Source of the DNA: Ottowia massiliensis
GTDB taxonomy: Bacteria; Pseudomonadota; Gammaproteobacteria; Burkholderiales; Burkholderiaceae_C
Reading direction: 5' to 3'
DNA length: 64,000 bases
Assembly: GCF_900240305.1 (NCBI RefSeq)
Contig: NZ_LT964854.1
Location: forward strand, 992,001-1,056,000
This document shows positions 42,689 to 50,399 of this stretch, one piece after another. Position 1 is the stretch's first letter, and each line of letters opens with the position of its first letter. The position numbers and the translations under genes were made by a program. The notes below the pieces were generated by a model that ran no database searches, had not been told where the DNA came from, and was given only the letters and a program-made list of their open reading frames with translations.

Positions 42689-43894
42689 ATGCCCGCGACT
42701 GCCTTCCTGCCCCTTCTGCCCGGCCAGATCATTGAAGGCCGCCCCGCCACGCTCGGCGTGCTCGGCGGCGGCCAGCTGGGCCGCATGTTCGTGCGCGCCG
42801 CGCAGGCGCTCGGCTTTGAAACCGTGGTGCTCGACCCTGACCCCGCCAGCCCCGCCGGACGCTCCTGCCACCACTTCATCCAGGCGGCTTACGAAGACGC
42901 CGAGGCCCTGCGCGAAATGGCGCGCCTGGCCCACGCCATCACCACCGAATTTGAAAACGTGCCTGCCGCCTCCTTGCGCGAACTGGCCCGCCTGCGCCCC
43001 GTCACCCCGTCGGCGGACACCGTTGCCATCGCGCAAGACCGCATCCGTGAAAAAGCCTGCTTCGCCCAATGCGCCGCGCAAAGCGGCGTGCCCCCTGCGC
43101 CCCACGCCGTGATCGAAACAGAGGCTGACCTGGCTGCCGCTGCTGAAAACCTGCTGCCCGGCGTGCTCAAAACCGCCCGCCTGGGATACGACGGCAAAGG
43201 CCAGGCGCGCGTGGGCACGCGCCAGGAGCTGGCCGACGCCTGGCACGGCATGGGCCGCCGCGCCTGCGTGCTTGAAAAACGCCTGCCGCTGGCTGCCGAA
43301 TGCTCCGTTATCGTCGCGCGCGGGCGCGACGGCCAGACGGTCTCCCTGCCCGTGCAGCGCAACCTGCACCGCAACGGCATCCTCGCCGTCTCCGAAATCC
43401 ACGAAGGCAACATCCCCTCTCCGCTGGCCGCCCAGGCGCAGGCCGCCACCTGCCACCTGGCCCACGAGCTGGGCTACGTGGGCGTGCTCTGCGTCGAATA
43501 CTTCGTGCTGGAGGACGGCTCGCTCATCGTCAATGAAATGGCGCCGCGCCCGCACAACAGCGGCCACTACAGCATCGACGCCTGCGACCTCTCCCAGTTC
43601 GAGCTGCAAGCGCGCGCCCTGGCCGGCCTGCCCCTGCCCGCACCGCGCCAGCACAGCCCCGCCATCATGCTCAACCTGCTGGGCGATCTCTGGCTCGACG
43701 CCGCCGGCCAGCCGCGCCAGCCCCCCTGGCGCCAAATCCTGGCCCTGCCCGGCGCCCACCTGCACCTCTACGGCAAAACCGAAGCGCGCCCCGGCCGCAA
43801 GATGGGCCACCTCACCTTCACCGGCCCCACCCCCCAGGCCGCCCGCGCCAACGCCCAGACCGCCGCCGCCCTGCTGGGCATCGAGGCTTTCTGA
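42689..43894 (+). CDS. purK: 5-(carboxyamino)imidazole ribonucleotide synthase
   Basis: ATP-grasp enzyme carboxylating AIR to N5-CAIR in purine synthesis. The 401-residue product has LGVLGGGQLGRMFVRAAQAL near the start, TTEFENVPAASL, the ATP-grasp motifs VLKTARLGYDGKGQARV and VNEMAPRPHNSGHYSIDACD, and ends GRKMGHLTFTG. All are typical of PurK. purE, its usual partner, is not directly upstream; the region before it holds only a dispersed repeat and surA. Confidence 0.95.
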   Translation: MPATAFLPLLPGQIIEGRPATLGVLGGGQLGRMFVRAAQALGFETVVLDPDPASPAGRSCHHFIQAAYEDAEALREMARLAHAITTEFENVPAASLRELARLRPVTPSADTVAIAQDRIREKACFAQCAAQSGVPPAPHAVIETEADLAAAAENLLPGVLKTARLGYDGKGQARVGTRQELADAWHGMGRRACVLEKRLPLAAECSVIVARGRDGQTVSLPVQRNLHRNGILAVSEIHEGNIPSPLAAQAQAATCHLAHELGYVGVLCVEYFVLEDGSLIVNEMAPRPHNSGHYSIDACDLSQFELQARALAGLPLPAPRQHSPAIMLNLLGDLWLDAAGQPRQPPWRQILALPGAHLHLYGKTEARPGRKMGHLTFTGPTPQAARANAQTAAALLGIEAF

Positions 43895-43923
43895 AAGCCT
43901 GCTTGCAGTCTGCCCATGAGGGG
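43893..43923 (-). repeat. Degenerate copy of the short dispersed motif
   Basis: GAAAGCCTGCTTGCAGTCTG followed by CCCATGAGGGG loosely matches the AACCTGTTCACGGTCTGTCC...GTGAGGG pattern at 10635 and 22623. It overlaps the purK stop. Confidence 0.4.
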
Positions 43924-44024
43924 CCAAGGCAGGATGCGCCGCAAGGTGCAAGCCATTCGGGGCTGCGCCGTTCGCACGCAAGACGGGGAGCTGAAACGCC
44001 GGGCTGAATGCTGAATGTGCGGCG

Positions 44025-44115
44025 TTATTCAGCTCCTTTATCAATAGCAATATGTCCTAGTAGATATTGCGCGAAACGGCATTTTCACCCTATCGAATCC
44101 GCTCCTGTTTTTAAT
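44025..44115 (-). repeat. Dispersed intergenic repeat, copy 10
   Basis: TTATTCAGCTCCTTTATCAA end, TAGCAATATGTCCTAG core, ATTGCGCGAAACGGCATTTT and GCTCCTGTTTTTAATG. It lies between convergent purK and obgE. Confidence 0.9.
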
Positions 44116-44168
44116 GTTTCCTGGCGAGCGAGGCTGGTGCCGCCTTCGTTTTGCGAGCAGTCCGCTTT

Positions 44169-45239
44169 TTATTCTTGCGCTTCAGGCGCAAAGCGCGGGT
44201 CGGCGGAAGCGCCGCCGCATTCGGCCTGCTGCGCGCCGCGAATGTGTTCGTAGATGGCGTGAATCAGAGGCTGGCAGCCTTCGCGCGTGAGGGCGGAAAT
44301 TTCGTAAACCGGGCCTTTCCAGCGCAGGCGGCGCACAAAGTCCTGCACGCGGGCCGCGCGCTCTTGTGGCGGCACCATGTCCAGCTTGTTGAGCACCAGC
44401 CAGCGCGGTTTTTCGTACAGCGCCTGGTCGTACTTTTTCAGCTCCTGCACGATGGCGCGGGCCTGCTCCACGGGGTCGGTCTCCTCATCAAACGGGGCCA
44501 GATCGACGATGTGCAGCAAAAGCCGCGTGCGCTGCAAGTGGCGCAGAAACTGGTGGCCCAGGCCCGCGCCTTCGCTGGCGCCTTCGATGAGGCCGGGAAT
44601 GTCAGCTACCACGAAACTTTGCTGCGGCCCCACGCGCACCACGCCCAGGTTGGGGTAGAGGGTGGTGAAGGGGTAGTCGGCGATCTTGGGGCGCGCGTTG
44701 CTGACGGCGGCGATGAAGGTGGATTTGCCCGCGTTGGGCATGCCCAGCAGGCCCACGTCGGCCAGCACTTTCAGCTCCAGCTTCAGGCTTTTTTGCTCGC
44801 CGGGCTTGCCGGGCGTTTTCTGGCGCGGGGCGCGGTTGATGGCGCTTTTGAAGCGCAGGTTGCCGTGGCCGCCTTCGCCGCCTTTGGCGATCATGATTTT
44901 TTCGCCGGGCCGCAAAAGCTCGTGCAGCACTTCGCCCGTCTGCGCGTCGCAGATGAGGGTGCCGACGGGCATTTTCAGCGTCACGTCTTCGCCTGCCGCG
45001 CCAAAGCGGTCAGACCCCATGCCGTGCTGGCCGCGTTTGGCTTCGTGGCGGCGGGCATAGCGGTAGTCCACCAGCGTGTTCAGGTTGGCATCGGCCACGG
45101 CGTAAACGTGGCCGCCGCGCCCGCCGTCGCCGCCATCGGGGCCGCCGAATTCCTTGTATTTCTCGTGGCGGAATGACACGCAGCCATTGCCGCCATCGCC
45201 TGCCGCCACATCGATCAGGGCTTCATCAACGAATTTCAT
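44169..45239 (-). CDS. obgE: GTPase ObgE/CgtA
   Basis: Essential ribosome-associated GTPase involved in 50S assembly and stress control. The 356-residue product has the glycine-rich Obg fold (MKFVDEALIDVAAGDGGNG, GGDGGRGGHVYAVAD), then G1 LLGMPNAGKSTFIAAVS, G3 ADIPGLIEGASEGAGLGH and NKLDMV. It ends with an Ala/Glu-rich tail. It follows rplU and rpmA in the standard rplU-rpmA-obgE order; a terminator-like hairpin separates it from rpmA. Confidence 0.97.
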   Translation of the reverse strand: MKFVDEALIDVAAGDGGNGCVSFRHEKYKEFGGPDGGDGGRGGHVYAVADANLNTLVDYRYARRHEAKRGQHGMGSDRFGAAGEDVTLKMPVGTLICDAQTGEVLHELLRPGEKIMIAKGGEGGHGNLRFKSAINRAPRQKTPGKPGEQKSLKLELKVLADVGLLGMPNAGKSTFIAAVSNARPKIADYPFTTLYPNLGVVRVGPQQSFVVADIPGLIEGASEGAGLGHQFLRHLQRTRLLLHIVDLAPFDEETDPVEQARAIVQELKKYDQALYEKPRWLVLNKLDMVPPQERAARVQDFVRRLRWKGPVYEISALTREGCQPLIHAIYEHIRGAQQAECGGASADPRFAPEAQE

Positions 45240-45261
45240 GGAAATTGCTCCGGCTGCGAAA

Positions 45262-45293
45262 ACAAAAAAGCCCCGCAGGCAGCGCTGCGGGGC
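45262..45293 (-). terminator. Terminator or attenuator between rpmA and obgE
   Basis: GCCCCGCAG and CTGCGGGGC form a nine-pair stem; the plus-strand A-run at 45264-45269 becomes a U-run on the minus transcript. It lies after rpmA and 24 bp before obgE, so it would lower obgE expression relative to the ribosomal proteins. Confidence 0.8.
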
Positions 45294-45343
45294 CGGGCAT
45301 TGTGCCTTTGGCGAAAGCCTGAACCGGCTCTTGGAACGGGTTT

Positions 45344-45607
45344 TCAGGCCGCCAGGGGCGTGACCACCACGGTGTGGCGGTTCAGCGCGCCTTTGGTCAC
45401 GAAAGAGACTTTGCCATCCACCAGCGCGAACAGGGTGTGGTCCTTGCCCACGCCCACATTGGCGCCCGGATGGAATTTGGTGCCGCGCTGGCGCACGATG
45501 ATGGAGCCGGCGGGAATGCTTTGGCCGCCAAACACCTTCACGCCCAGCATCTTCGGTTTGGAATCGCGGCCGTTGCGTGTGGAGCCGCCGCCTTTTTTGT
45601 GTGCCAT
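45344..45607 (-). CDS. rpmA: Ribosomal protein bL27
   Basis: 50S subunit protein whose N-terminus reaches the peptidyl transferase centre. The 87-residue product begins MAHKKGGGSTRNGRDSKPKM and contains VIVRQRG-like SIIVRQRGTKFHPGANVGVG. The start and length are standard. It lies 58 bp after rplU. Confidence 0.97.
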   Translation of the reverse strand: MAHKKGGGSTRNGRDSKPKMLGVKVFGGQSIPAGSIIVRQRGTKFHPGANVGVGKDHTLFALVDGKVSFVTKGALNRHTVVVTPLAA

Positions 45608-45665
45608 GTCTGTTTCTCCTATTGGGTCAGAAAGACTGTGTATGCCTGTTTGCCTGAAGCGCAGC

Positions 45666-45977
45666 TCAGGCGGCGATGGCGCCGATTTCCAGCTCGGTAA
45701 ACAGCTGGCGGTGGCCCTGGCGCTTTTGATAGTGCTTGCGGCGGCGCATCTTGAAGATGCGCACTTTGTCGTGCTTGCCGTGCGCCAGCACTTTGGCCTT
45801 GACGCTCGCGCCGGCCACCAGCGGCGTGCCGAGCTTGACGGTGTCGCCGTCGAACACGGCCACCACTTGCTCCAGCACGATTTCCTGGCCAACGTCCGCA
45901 GCAATCTGTTCTACCTTGATCTTGTCGCCGGCGGCCACGCGGTATTGCTTGCCTCCGGTTTTTACGACTGCGTACAT
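45666..45977 (-). CDS. rplU: Ribosomal protein bL21
   Basis: 50S subunit protein binding 23S rRNA. The 103-residue product begins MYAVVKTGGKQYRVAAGDKI and has the basic KMRRRKHYQKRQGHRQ motif. The ATG at 45977 follows a leader with a perfect stem-loop (46008-46041). First gene of the rplU-rpmA-obgE group. Confidence 0.97.
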   Translation of the reverse strand: MYAVVKTGGKQYRVAAGDKIKVEQIAADVGQEIVLEQVVAVFDGDTVKLGTPLVAGASVKAKVLAHGKHDKVRIFKMRRRKHYQKRQGHRQLFTELEIGAIAA

Positions 45978-46007
45978 GGAAAAAATCCTCTCAGTGAAAT
46001 GAAAAGC

Positions 46008-46041
46008 TCCGTTTGGAAAGCGCCCGTGCGGGCCAAACGGA
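46008..46041 (-). promoter_or_regulatory. Stem-loop in the rplU 5' leader
   Basis: TCCGTTTGG and CCAAACGGA form a nine-pair stem with a smaller CCCG/CGGG stem inside the loop, 31 nt before the rplU start on the minus strand. With the promoter proposed at 46049-46078, transcription would begin at or next to the first base of the stem. It could be an mRNA-stabilising end or a leader bound by a ribosomal protein; neither is shown. Confidence 0.5.
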
Positions 46042-46048
46042 ACCGCGC

Positions 46049-46078
46049 ATTCTATCTGCCCCGCCCGTATTTCGCCAA
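46049..46078 (-). promoter_or_regulatory. Candidate sigma-70 promoter of rplU-rpmA-obgE
   Basis: On the minus strand TTGGCG (46078-46073) and TAGAAT (46054-46049) are 18 bp apart. The -10 hexamer matches TATAAT at five of six positions. The divergent hemB starts at 46111. Confidence 0.5.
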
Positions 46079-46110
46079 ACGCCTGTCGCGCAAGCAGATA
46101 ATTCGCGGCC

Positions 46111-47127
46111 ATGAGCACTCCCTACGCCTCCTTTCCCGCAGGCCGCCCGCGCCGCCTGCGCCGCGATGACTTCACCCGCCGCCTGGTGCGCGAAAACCGC
46201 TTGAGCGCCGATGACTTCATCTACCCCGTGTTTGTGCTGCAAGGCCAGGGCCGCCGCGAGGCCGTGCCCTCCATGCCCGGCGTGGAGCGCCTCTCGCTCG
46301 ATTTGCTGCTGCCCGTGGCCGAGGAATGCCTGGCGCTGGGCATCCCGGCGCTGGCCCTTTTTCCCGTGATTGACGCCAGCCTGAAAGACGCGCAAGGCAG
46401 CGAAGCCGCCAACCCCGAGGGCCTCATTCCCGCCGCCGTGCGCGGCCTGAAAGCGCGCTTTCCCGAGCTGGGCGTGATGACCGATGTGGCGCTTGACCCC
46501 TACACCAGCCACGGCCAGGACGGCCTGCTCGATGAAAGCGGCTACATCCTCAACGACCCCACCGTCGCCCAGCTCGTGAAGCAGGCCCTGGCGCATGCCG
46601 CAGCGGGCGCGGACATCGTTGCGCCCAGCGACATGATGGATGGCCGCATCGGCGCGGTGCGCCAGGCGCTGGAAGCCGCCGGCCACATCCACACCCGCAT
46701 CATGGCCTACAGCGCCAAATACGCCAGCGCCTTCTACGGCCCTTTCCGCGATGCCGTGGGCAGCGCCGCCAGCCTGGGCAAAAGCAACAAAAAGGTCTAT
46801 CAGATGGACCCGGCCAACAGCAACGAGGCGCTGCGCGAAGTGGCGTTGGACATTGCCGAAGGCGCCGACATGGTCATGGTCAAGCCCGGCCTGCCGTATC
46901 TGGACGTGCTGCGCCGCGTGAAGGACGAATTCGCCATGCCCACTTTTGCCTACCAGGTCAGCGGCGAATACGCCATGCTCAAGGCCGCCGCCCAAAACGG
47001 CTGGCTCGCGCACGATGCCGCCATGCTGGAAAGCCTGCTGGCCTTCAAGCGCGCCGGCGCCGATGGCGTGCTCACCTACTTCGCCCGCGAAGCCGCCCGG
47101 CTGCTCAAAAGCGGCGCGCCCTATTGA
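46111..47127 (+). CDS. hemB: Delta-aminolevulinic acid dehydratase (porphobilinogen synthase)
   Basis: Condenses two 5-aminolevulinate molecules to porphobilinogen in heme synthesis. The 338-residue product has the two substrate Lys residues at 203 (YSAKYAS) and 258 (VMVKPGLPYLD). The metal-site loop DVALDPYTSHGQDG is of the Asp-containing, Mg-dependent type rather than the Cys-rich zinc type. The motifs DASLKDAQGSEAANPEGL are typical. It is divergent from rplU and 44 bp upstream of pyrC. Confidence 0.97.
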   Translation: MSTPYASFPAGRPRRLRRDDFTRRLVRENRLSADDFIYPVFVLQGQGRREAVPSMPGVERLSLDLLLPVAEECLALGIPALALFPVIDASLKDAQGSEAANPEGLIPAAVRGLKARFPELGVMTDVALDPYTSHGQDGLLDESGYILNDPTVAQLVKQALAHAAAGADIVAPSDMMDGRIGAVRQALEAAGHIHTRIMAYSAKYASAFYGPFRDAVGSAASLGKSNKKVYQMDPANSNEALREVALDIAEGADMVMVKPGLPYLDVLRRVKDEFAMPTFAYQVSGEYAMLKAAAQNGWLAHDAAMLESLLAFKRAGADGVLTYFAREAARLLKSGAPY

Positions 47128-47171
47128 TTCATGGCCTCCGGCCTGCCGTGGCCCGTGGACAATCCCGCGCC

Positions 47172-48212
47172 ATGACTGCCCCCGCAACCCTGACTCTGAC
47201 CCGCCCCGATGATTGGCACTTGCACGTGCGCGATGGCGCTGTGCTGCCGCTGCTGATGCGGCATGCCGCCGCGCAGTTTGGCCGTGCCATCATCATGCCC
47301 AATCTGCGCCCGCCCGTGACCACCGTCGCGCAGGCGCAGGCCTACCGCGAGCGCATCTTGCAAGCCCTGCCCGAAGGCGCGGCCTTCGAGCCGCTGATGA
47401 CGCTTTACCTGACCGACAACACCCCGCCTGCGGAGATTGAGCGCGCGCGCGAAGCCGGCATACACGCCCTCAAGCTCTACCCCGCCGGCGCCACCACCAA
47501 CAGCGACGCGGGCGTGACCGATCTGCGCAAAACCTGGCCCGCGCTGGAGGCCATGCAGCGCCTGGGGCTGAAGCTGCTCATGCACGGCGAAGTGACCGAC
47601 CCGGCCGTGGACCTGTTTGACCGCGAGGCTGTCTTCATCGAACGCGTGCTCGCGCCGCTGCGGCGCGACTTTCCGGCGCTGCCCATCGTGTTCGAGCACA
47701 TCACCACCCAAGACGCCGCCCAGTACGTGGCGCAGGCTGATGAAGGGCTGGCCGCCACCATCACCGCCCACCACCTGCTCTACAACCGCAACGCCATCTT
47801 CACCGGCGGCATCCGCCCGCATTACTACTGCCTGCCCGTGCTCAAGCGCGAGGAGCACCGCCAGGCGCTGCTACAAGCGGCCACCAGCGGCAACCCGCGC
47901 TTTTTCCTGGGCACCGACTCGGCCCCCCACGCCGCGCATCTGAAAGAGTGCGCCAGCGGCTGCGCGGGCTGCTACACAGCCTACGCCGCGCTGGAGATGT
48001 ATGCCGAAGCCTTTGAAGCCGCAGGCGCGCTGCACCGCCTGGAAGCCTTCGCCAGCTTCCACGGGCCAGACTTTTACGGCCTGCCGCGCAACAGCAGCCA
48101 GATCACGCTCGCGCGCGAGAGCTGGACGGCGCCCGAGAGCTTCGCCTGGGGCGAAGGCTCGCTCAAGCCCCTGCGCGCGGGCGAGGCGCTGGCCTGGCGG
48201 CGCGTGGGCTGA
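47172..48212 (+). CDS. pyrC: Dihydroorotase (type I-like, PyrC)
   Basis: Zinc amidohydrolase forming dihydroorotate in pyrimidine synthesis. The 346-residue product has the metal ligands His16 and His18 (DDWHLHVRDG), the carboxylated Lys in IHALKLYPAG, and FFLGTDSAPHAAHLKECASG with the catalytic Asp. The length matches E. coli PyrC. ATG 47172 (MTAPATLTLTRPDD) gives the family start; an in-frame start at 47124 would overlap hemB. Possibly co-transcribed with hemB. Confidence 0.96.
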   Translation: MTAPATLTLTRPDDWHLHVRDGAVLPLLMRHAAAQFGRAIIMPNLRPPVTTVAQAQAYRERILQALPEGAAFEPLMTLYLTDNTPPAEIERAREAGIHALKLYPAGATTNSDAGVTDLRKTWPALEAMQRLGLKLLMHGEVTDPAVDLFDREAVFIERVLAPLRRDFPALPIVFEHITTQDAAQYVAQADEGLAATITAHHLLYNRNAIFTGGIRPHYYCLPVLKREEHRQALLQAATSGNPRFFLGTDSAPHAAHLKECASGCAGCYTAYAALEMYAEAFEAAGALHRLEAFASFHGPDFYGLPRNSSQITLARESWTAPESFAWGEGSLKPLRAGEALAWRRVG

Positions 48213-48242
48213 GAGCCTGCTCGCGTCCAGCCTGCCTGCGTT

Positions 48243-48333
48243 GCATCAGAAACAGGAGCAAATATCAGGAGGCTGAAATGCCGCCTAGCGCAGTTTCTAC
48301 CAGGACATCACGCTACGGATAAAGGAGCAAAAA
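48243..48333 (+). repeat. Dispersed intergenic repeat, copy 11
   Basis: ACAGGAGCAAATATCAGG, GGCTGAAATGCCGCC hairpin, CCAGGACATCACGCTACG core and AAAGGAGCAAAAAAG. It lies between convergent pyrC and a methyltransferase gene. Confidence 0.88.
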
Positions 48334-48340
48334 AGACGGC

Positions 48341-48937
48341 TCAACCGCTGGCTGGCAGGCCCAGCTTCTGGCGCGTGGCGGCGTCGGGCGGCTGCAGAAA
48401 GGCCAGCGCGCCCACTTCCAGATTGCCTGTGGCGATGTACACGTTGGCAAAGCCTGCGGCGCGCAGCGTCTTGTTCATCAGCGCGGGGCTGAAGCCGGTT
48501 TTGTGGGCGAAAAAGTCCACGCCGCTGCGGGCGATCTGCGCGCCCCAGCCGTAGAGCACGTCCAGCACCTGAATGGGGCCGCTGGCGCTTTGGTAGAGCA
48601 CATCGTCCGGCTCCAGGCGGCGCTCGACGGCGATGCGCATCACTTCCTGAATGTCAGGCACGCGGATGAAGGCAAAACCCTGCGGCTTGAGCACGTGGAT
48701 GAAGCCCGCCAACACCCTGGGCACGTCGTGGCGGAAGTAGTGCTCCAGGTTGTGGGAGCAGTAAACGGCGTCGTACTGGGCGGCGGGCGTGCTGGTCAGC
48801 TCGCGTGCATCGCACAGCAAATCGGGCTTGCCGGTAGGGTCTATGTCCAGCAGCAGATGCTCGTAGCCGTCAAAAATGGGCGGCAGGGCAATGGCTTTGG
48901 AGTTGCCGCCGACGTTCAGGACTTTGGGCTGGGTCAT
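48341..48937 (-). CDS. SAM-dependent methyltransferase-like protein
   Basis: A 198-residue protein with a class I methyltransferase-like fold: a short first motif (VLNVGGNSKAIALPPIF), an acidic LLLDIDPTGKPDLLCDA, then YDAVYCSHNLEHYFRHDVPR, LAGFIHVLKPQGFAFIRVPD and a C-terminal AAGFANVYIATGNLEVGALA. The HNLEHY and LKPQG motifs are of the family that modifies small molecules or glycans. Substrate unknown. The ATG at 48937 (MTQPKVLNVGG) is the most plausible start. The 48938-49260 gap upstream holds only repeat copy 12. Confidence 0.72.
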   Translation of the reverse strand: MTQPKVLNVGGNSKAIALPPIFDGYEHLLLDIDPTGKPDLLCDARELTSTPAAQYDAVYCSHNLEHYFRHDVPRVLAGFIHVLKPQGFAFIRVPDIQEVMRIAVERRLEPDDVLYQSASGPIQVLDVLYGWGAQIARSGVDFFAHKTGFSPALMNKTLRAAGFANVYIATGNLEVGALAFLQPPDAATRQKLGLPASG

Positions 48938-49085
48938 GTCTTGTGTTTGGGTGTTGGGGCTTGAAACAGAAAGAAGCAAGGGCGGCAAGCATAGCGACGC
49001 AAGGGCGGCCTGGCGCAGCCCGCCTGGCCTGGCAGCCGGGGGGCCAATCCGCCCGCCGGAGCTGGCGCAGGACTGCTGTAGCGGA

Positions 49086-49176
49086 ATGATTTCTGCTATT
49101 TGATTCGTAGCATTACGTCTTGGTGAAGCGTGCGCAAATGCCGTTTTTCAGGGCCTGGATTTGCTCCTGTTTCAGA
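49086..49176 (-). repeat. Dispersed intergenic repeat, copy 12
   Basis: TAGCATTACGTCTTGG core, GTGCGCAAATGCCGTTTTTC and TTTGCTCCTGTTTCAGA. One end has CTGCTATTTGATTCG in place of the GCTCCT motif. It lies between two minus-strand genes and is oriented with them, unlike other tandem-pair copies. Confidence 0.82.
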
Positions 49177-49260
49177 AGTGATTCCGGCCTTGCTGGCGCA
49201 CCGGCTGGCGCATGTCTGGCGCGTGTTCCGCTGCGCCAGACGGCCTTGACGGATGGGCTG

Positions 49261-50157
49261 CTATGGCCGCTGATCTGCCGCCGCGCCGCGCTGCTGCGCC
49301 TGCAAGGCGGCGCGCACGGCATCCAGCGCTGCGCTGGTGTCGGGCCGCAGGCCGCGCCACCAGGCAAAGGATTCGGCGGCCTGCTCCACGAGCATGCCCA
49401 GGCCGTCCGACTGGCGCGGGCAGCCTGCCGCGCGGGCGGCCTGCATGAAGGGCGTGGGGGCCGCGCCATAAACCATGTCGTACGCCAGAGCGGCGGCGGC
49501 CAGCAGGGCGGCGGGCACGGCAGGCGACTGCGCGGCCAGCGAGGCCGAGGTGGCGTTGATCACGATGTCAAAGCCCTCATGCGGCGCAGAAAGCGCCGCC
49601 AGCTGCTCCAGCCCCATGCCGCGCACGGGGCAGCCAGGCAGGCGCGGGGCGAATTCGGCGGCCAGCGCTTCGGCCTTGTCCGCGCTGCGGTTGGCAATGC
49701 GCAGGCAGGCAATGCCCGCGCGGGCCAGCGGCAGCAGTGCGCCGCGCGCTGCGCCGCCCGCGCCCAGCAGCAGCACGCGCTGGCCTTGCAGGGGCTGGCG
49801 CAAGCGCGCGGTGATGTCGCGCACCAGGCCCGCGCCGTCGGTGTTGTGCGCTTCGATGCGGCCTGCGGCGTCAAAACGCAAGGTGTTGGCCGCACCGGCC
49901 AGGCGGGCCTCGTCGCTGGCGGCGTGGGCGGCGGCCAGGGCGCGCAGCTTGAAGGGCAGCGTCACATTCAGGCCGCGCCCGCCAGCGGCGATGAAGGCGG
50001 CCAGCGCAGCCTTAAAGCCGCCGGGCTGCGCGCCGCCGTCTATGGCCTCATACGTCATGCGCTGCCCCGTGGCGCGGGCGAACAGGGCGTGAATTTGCGG
50101 CGAGAGGCTATGGCCGATGGGGTGGCCGATGACGGCATAGCGGTCAGGTGCGGACAT
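49261..50157 (-). CDS. aroE: Shikimate dehydrogenase (NADP+)
   Basis: Reduces 3-dehydroshikimate in aromatic amino acid synthesis. The 298-residue product has the substrate motif VIGHPIGHSLSPQIH, the catalytic Lys70 (NVTLPFK), Asp107 in HNTDG, the NADP loop LLLGAGGAARGALLPLA and the late motifs YDMVYGAAPTPFMQAARA. The start at 50157 (MSAPDRYAVIG) is the usual one. The C-terminal 20 residues are Ala/Gln-rich and variable. Confidence 0.95.
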   Translation of the reverse strand: MSAPDRYAVIGHPIGHSLSPQIHALFARATGQRMTYEAIDGGAQPGGFKAALAAFIAAGGRGLNVTLPFKLRALAAAHAASDEARLAGAANTLRFDAAGRIEAHNTDGAGLVRDITARLRQPLQGQRVLLLGAGGAARGALLPLARAGIACLRIANRSADKAEALAAEFAPRLPGCPVRGMGLEQLAALSAPHEGFDIVINATSASLAAQSPAVPAALLAAAALAYDMVYGAAPTPFMQAARAAGCPRQSDGLGMLVEQAAESFAWWRGLRPDTSAALDAVRAALQAQQRGAAADQRP

Positions 50158-50173
50158 GGCGGCAAGGAAGGGT

Positions 50174-50205
50174 GCAAGAAAGGGAGCAAGAAAGGGAGCA
50201 AGAAG
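50174..50205. repeat. Short 12-bp tandem repeat upstream of aroE
   Basis: GCAAGAAAGGGA occurs twice exactly (50174, 50186) and a third partial time (50198). A second short tandem, GCTGAAAAGGGG, lies at about 50239-50263. Both lie in the aroE / ABC-operon divergent region and may be simple slippage products. Confidence 0.7.
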
Positions 50206-50263
50206 ATGGGCGGCAGGGTAGCGAATGGCGCATGGCTGGCTGAAAAGGGGGCTGAAAAGGGGC

Positions 50264-50358
50264 TTATTTCGCTCCTTGATTCATAGCATGATGTCCTAGT
50301 GCAAACTGCGCAAGGCGGTCTTTTTGTGCCATTATTTTGCTCCTGTTTTTGTGATGCC
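50264..50358 (-). repeat. Dispersed intergenic repeat, copy 13
   Basis: TTATTTCGCTCCTTGATTCA end, TAGCATGATGTCCTAG core, CTGCGCAAGGCGG and TTTTGCTCCTGTTTTTGTGA. It lies in the only divergent gap containing a copy, ending 42 bp before the ABC operon start, so its sequence is probably within that promoter region. Confidence 0.9.
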
Positions 50359-50399
50359 TGGCGCGATATAGTGCCGGGCCTTGTTTCCCGCTGACCGCC

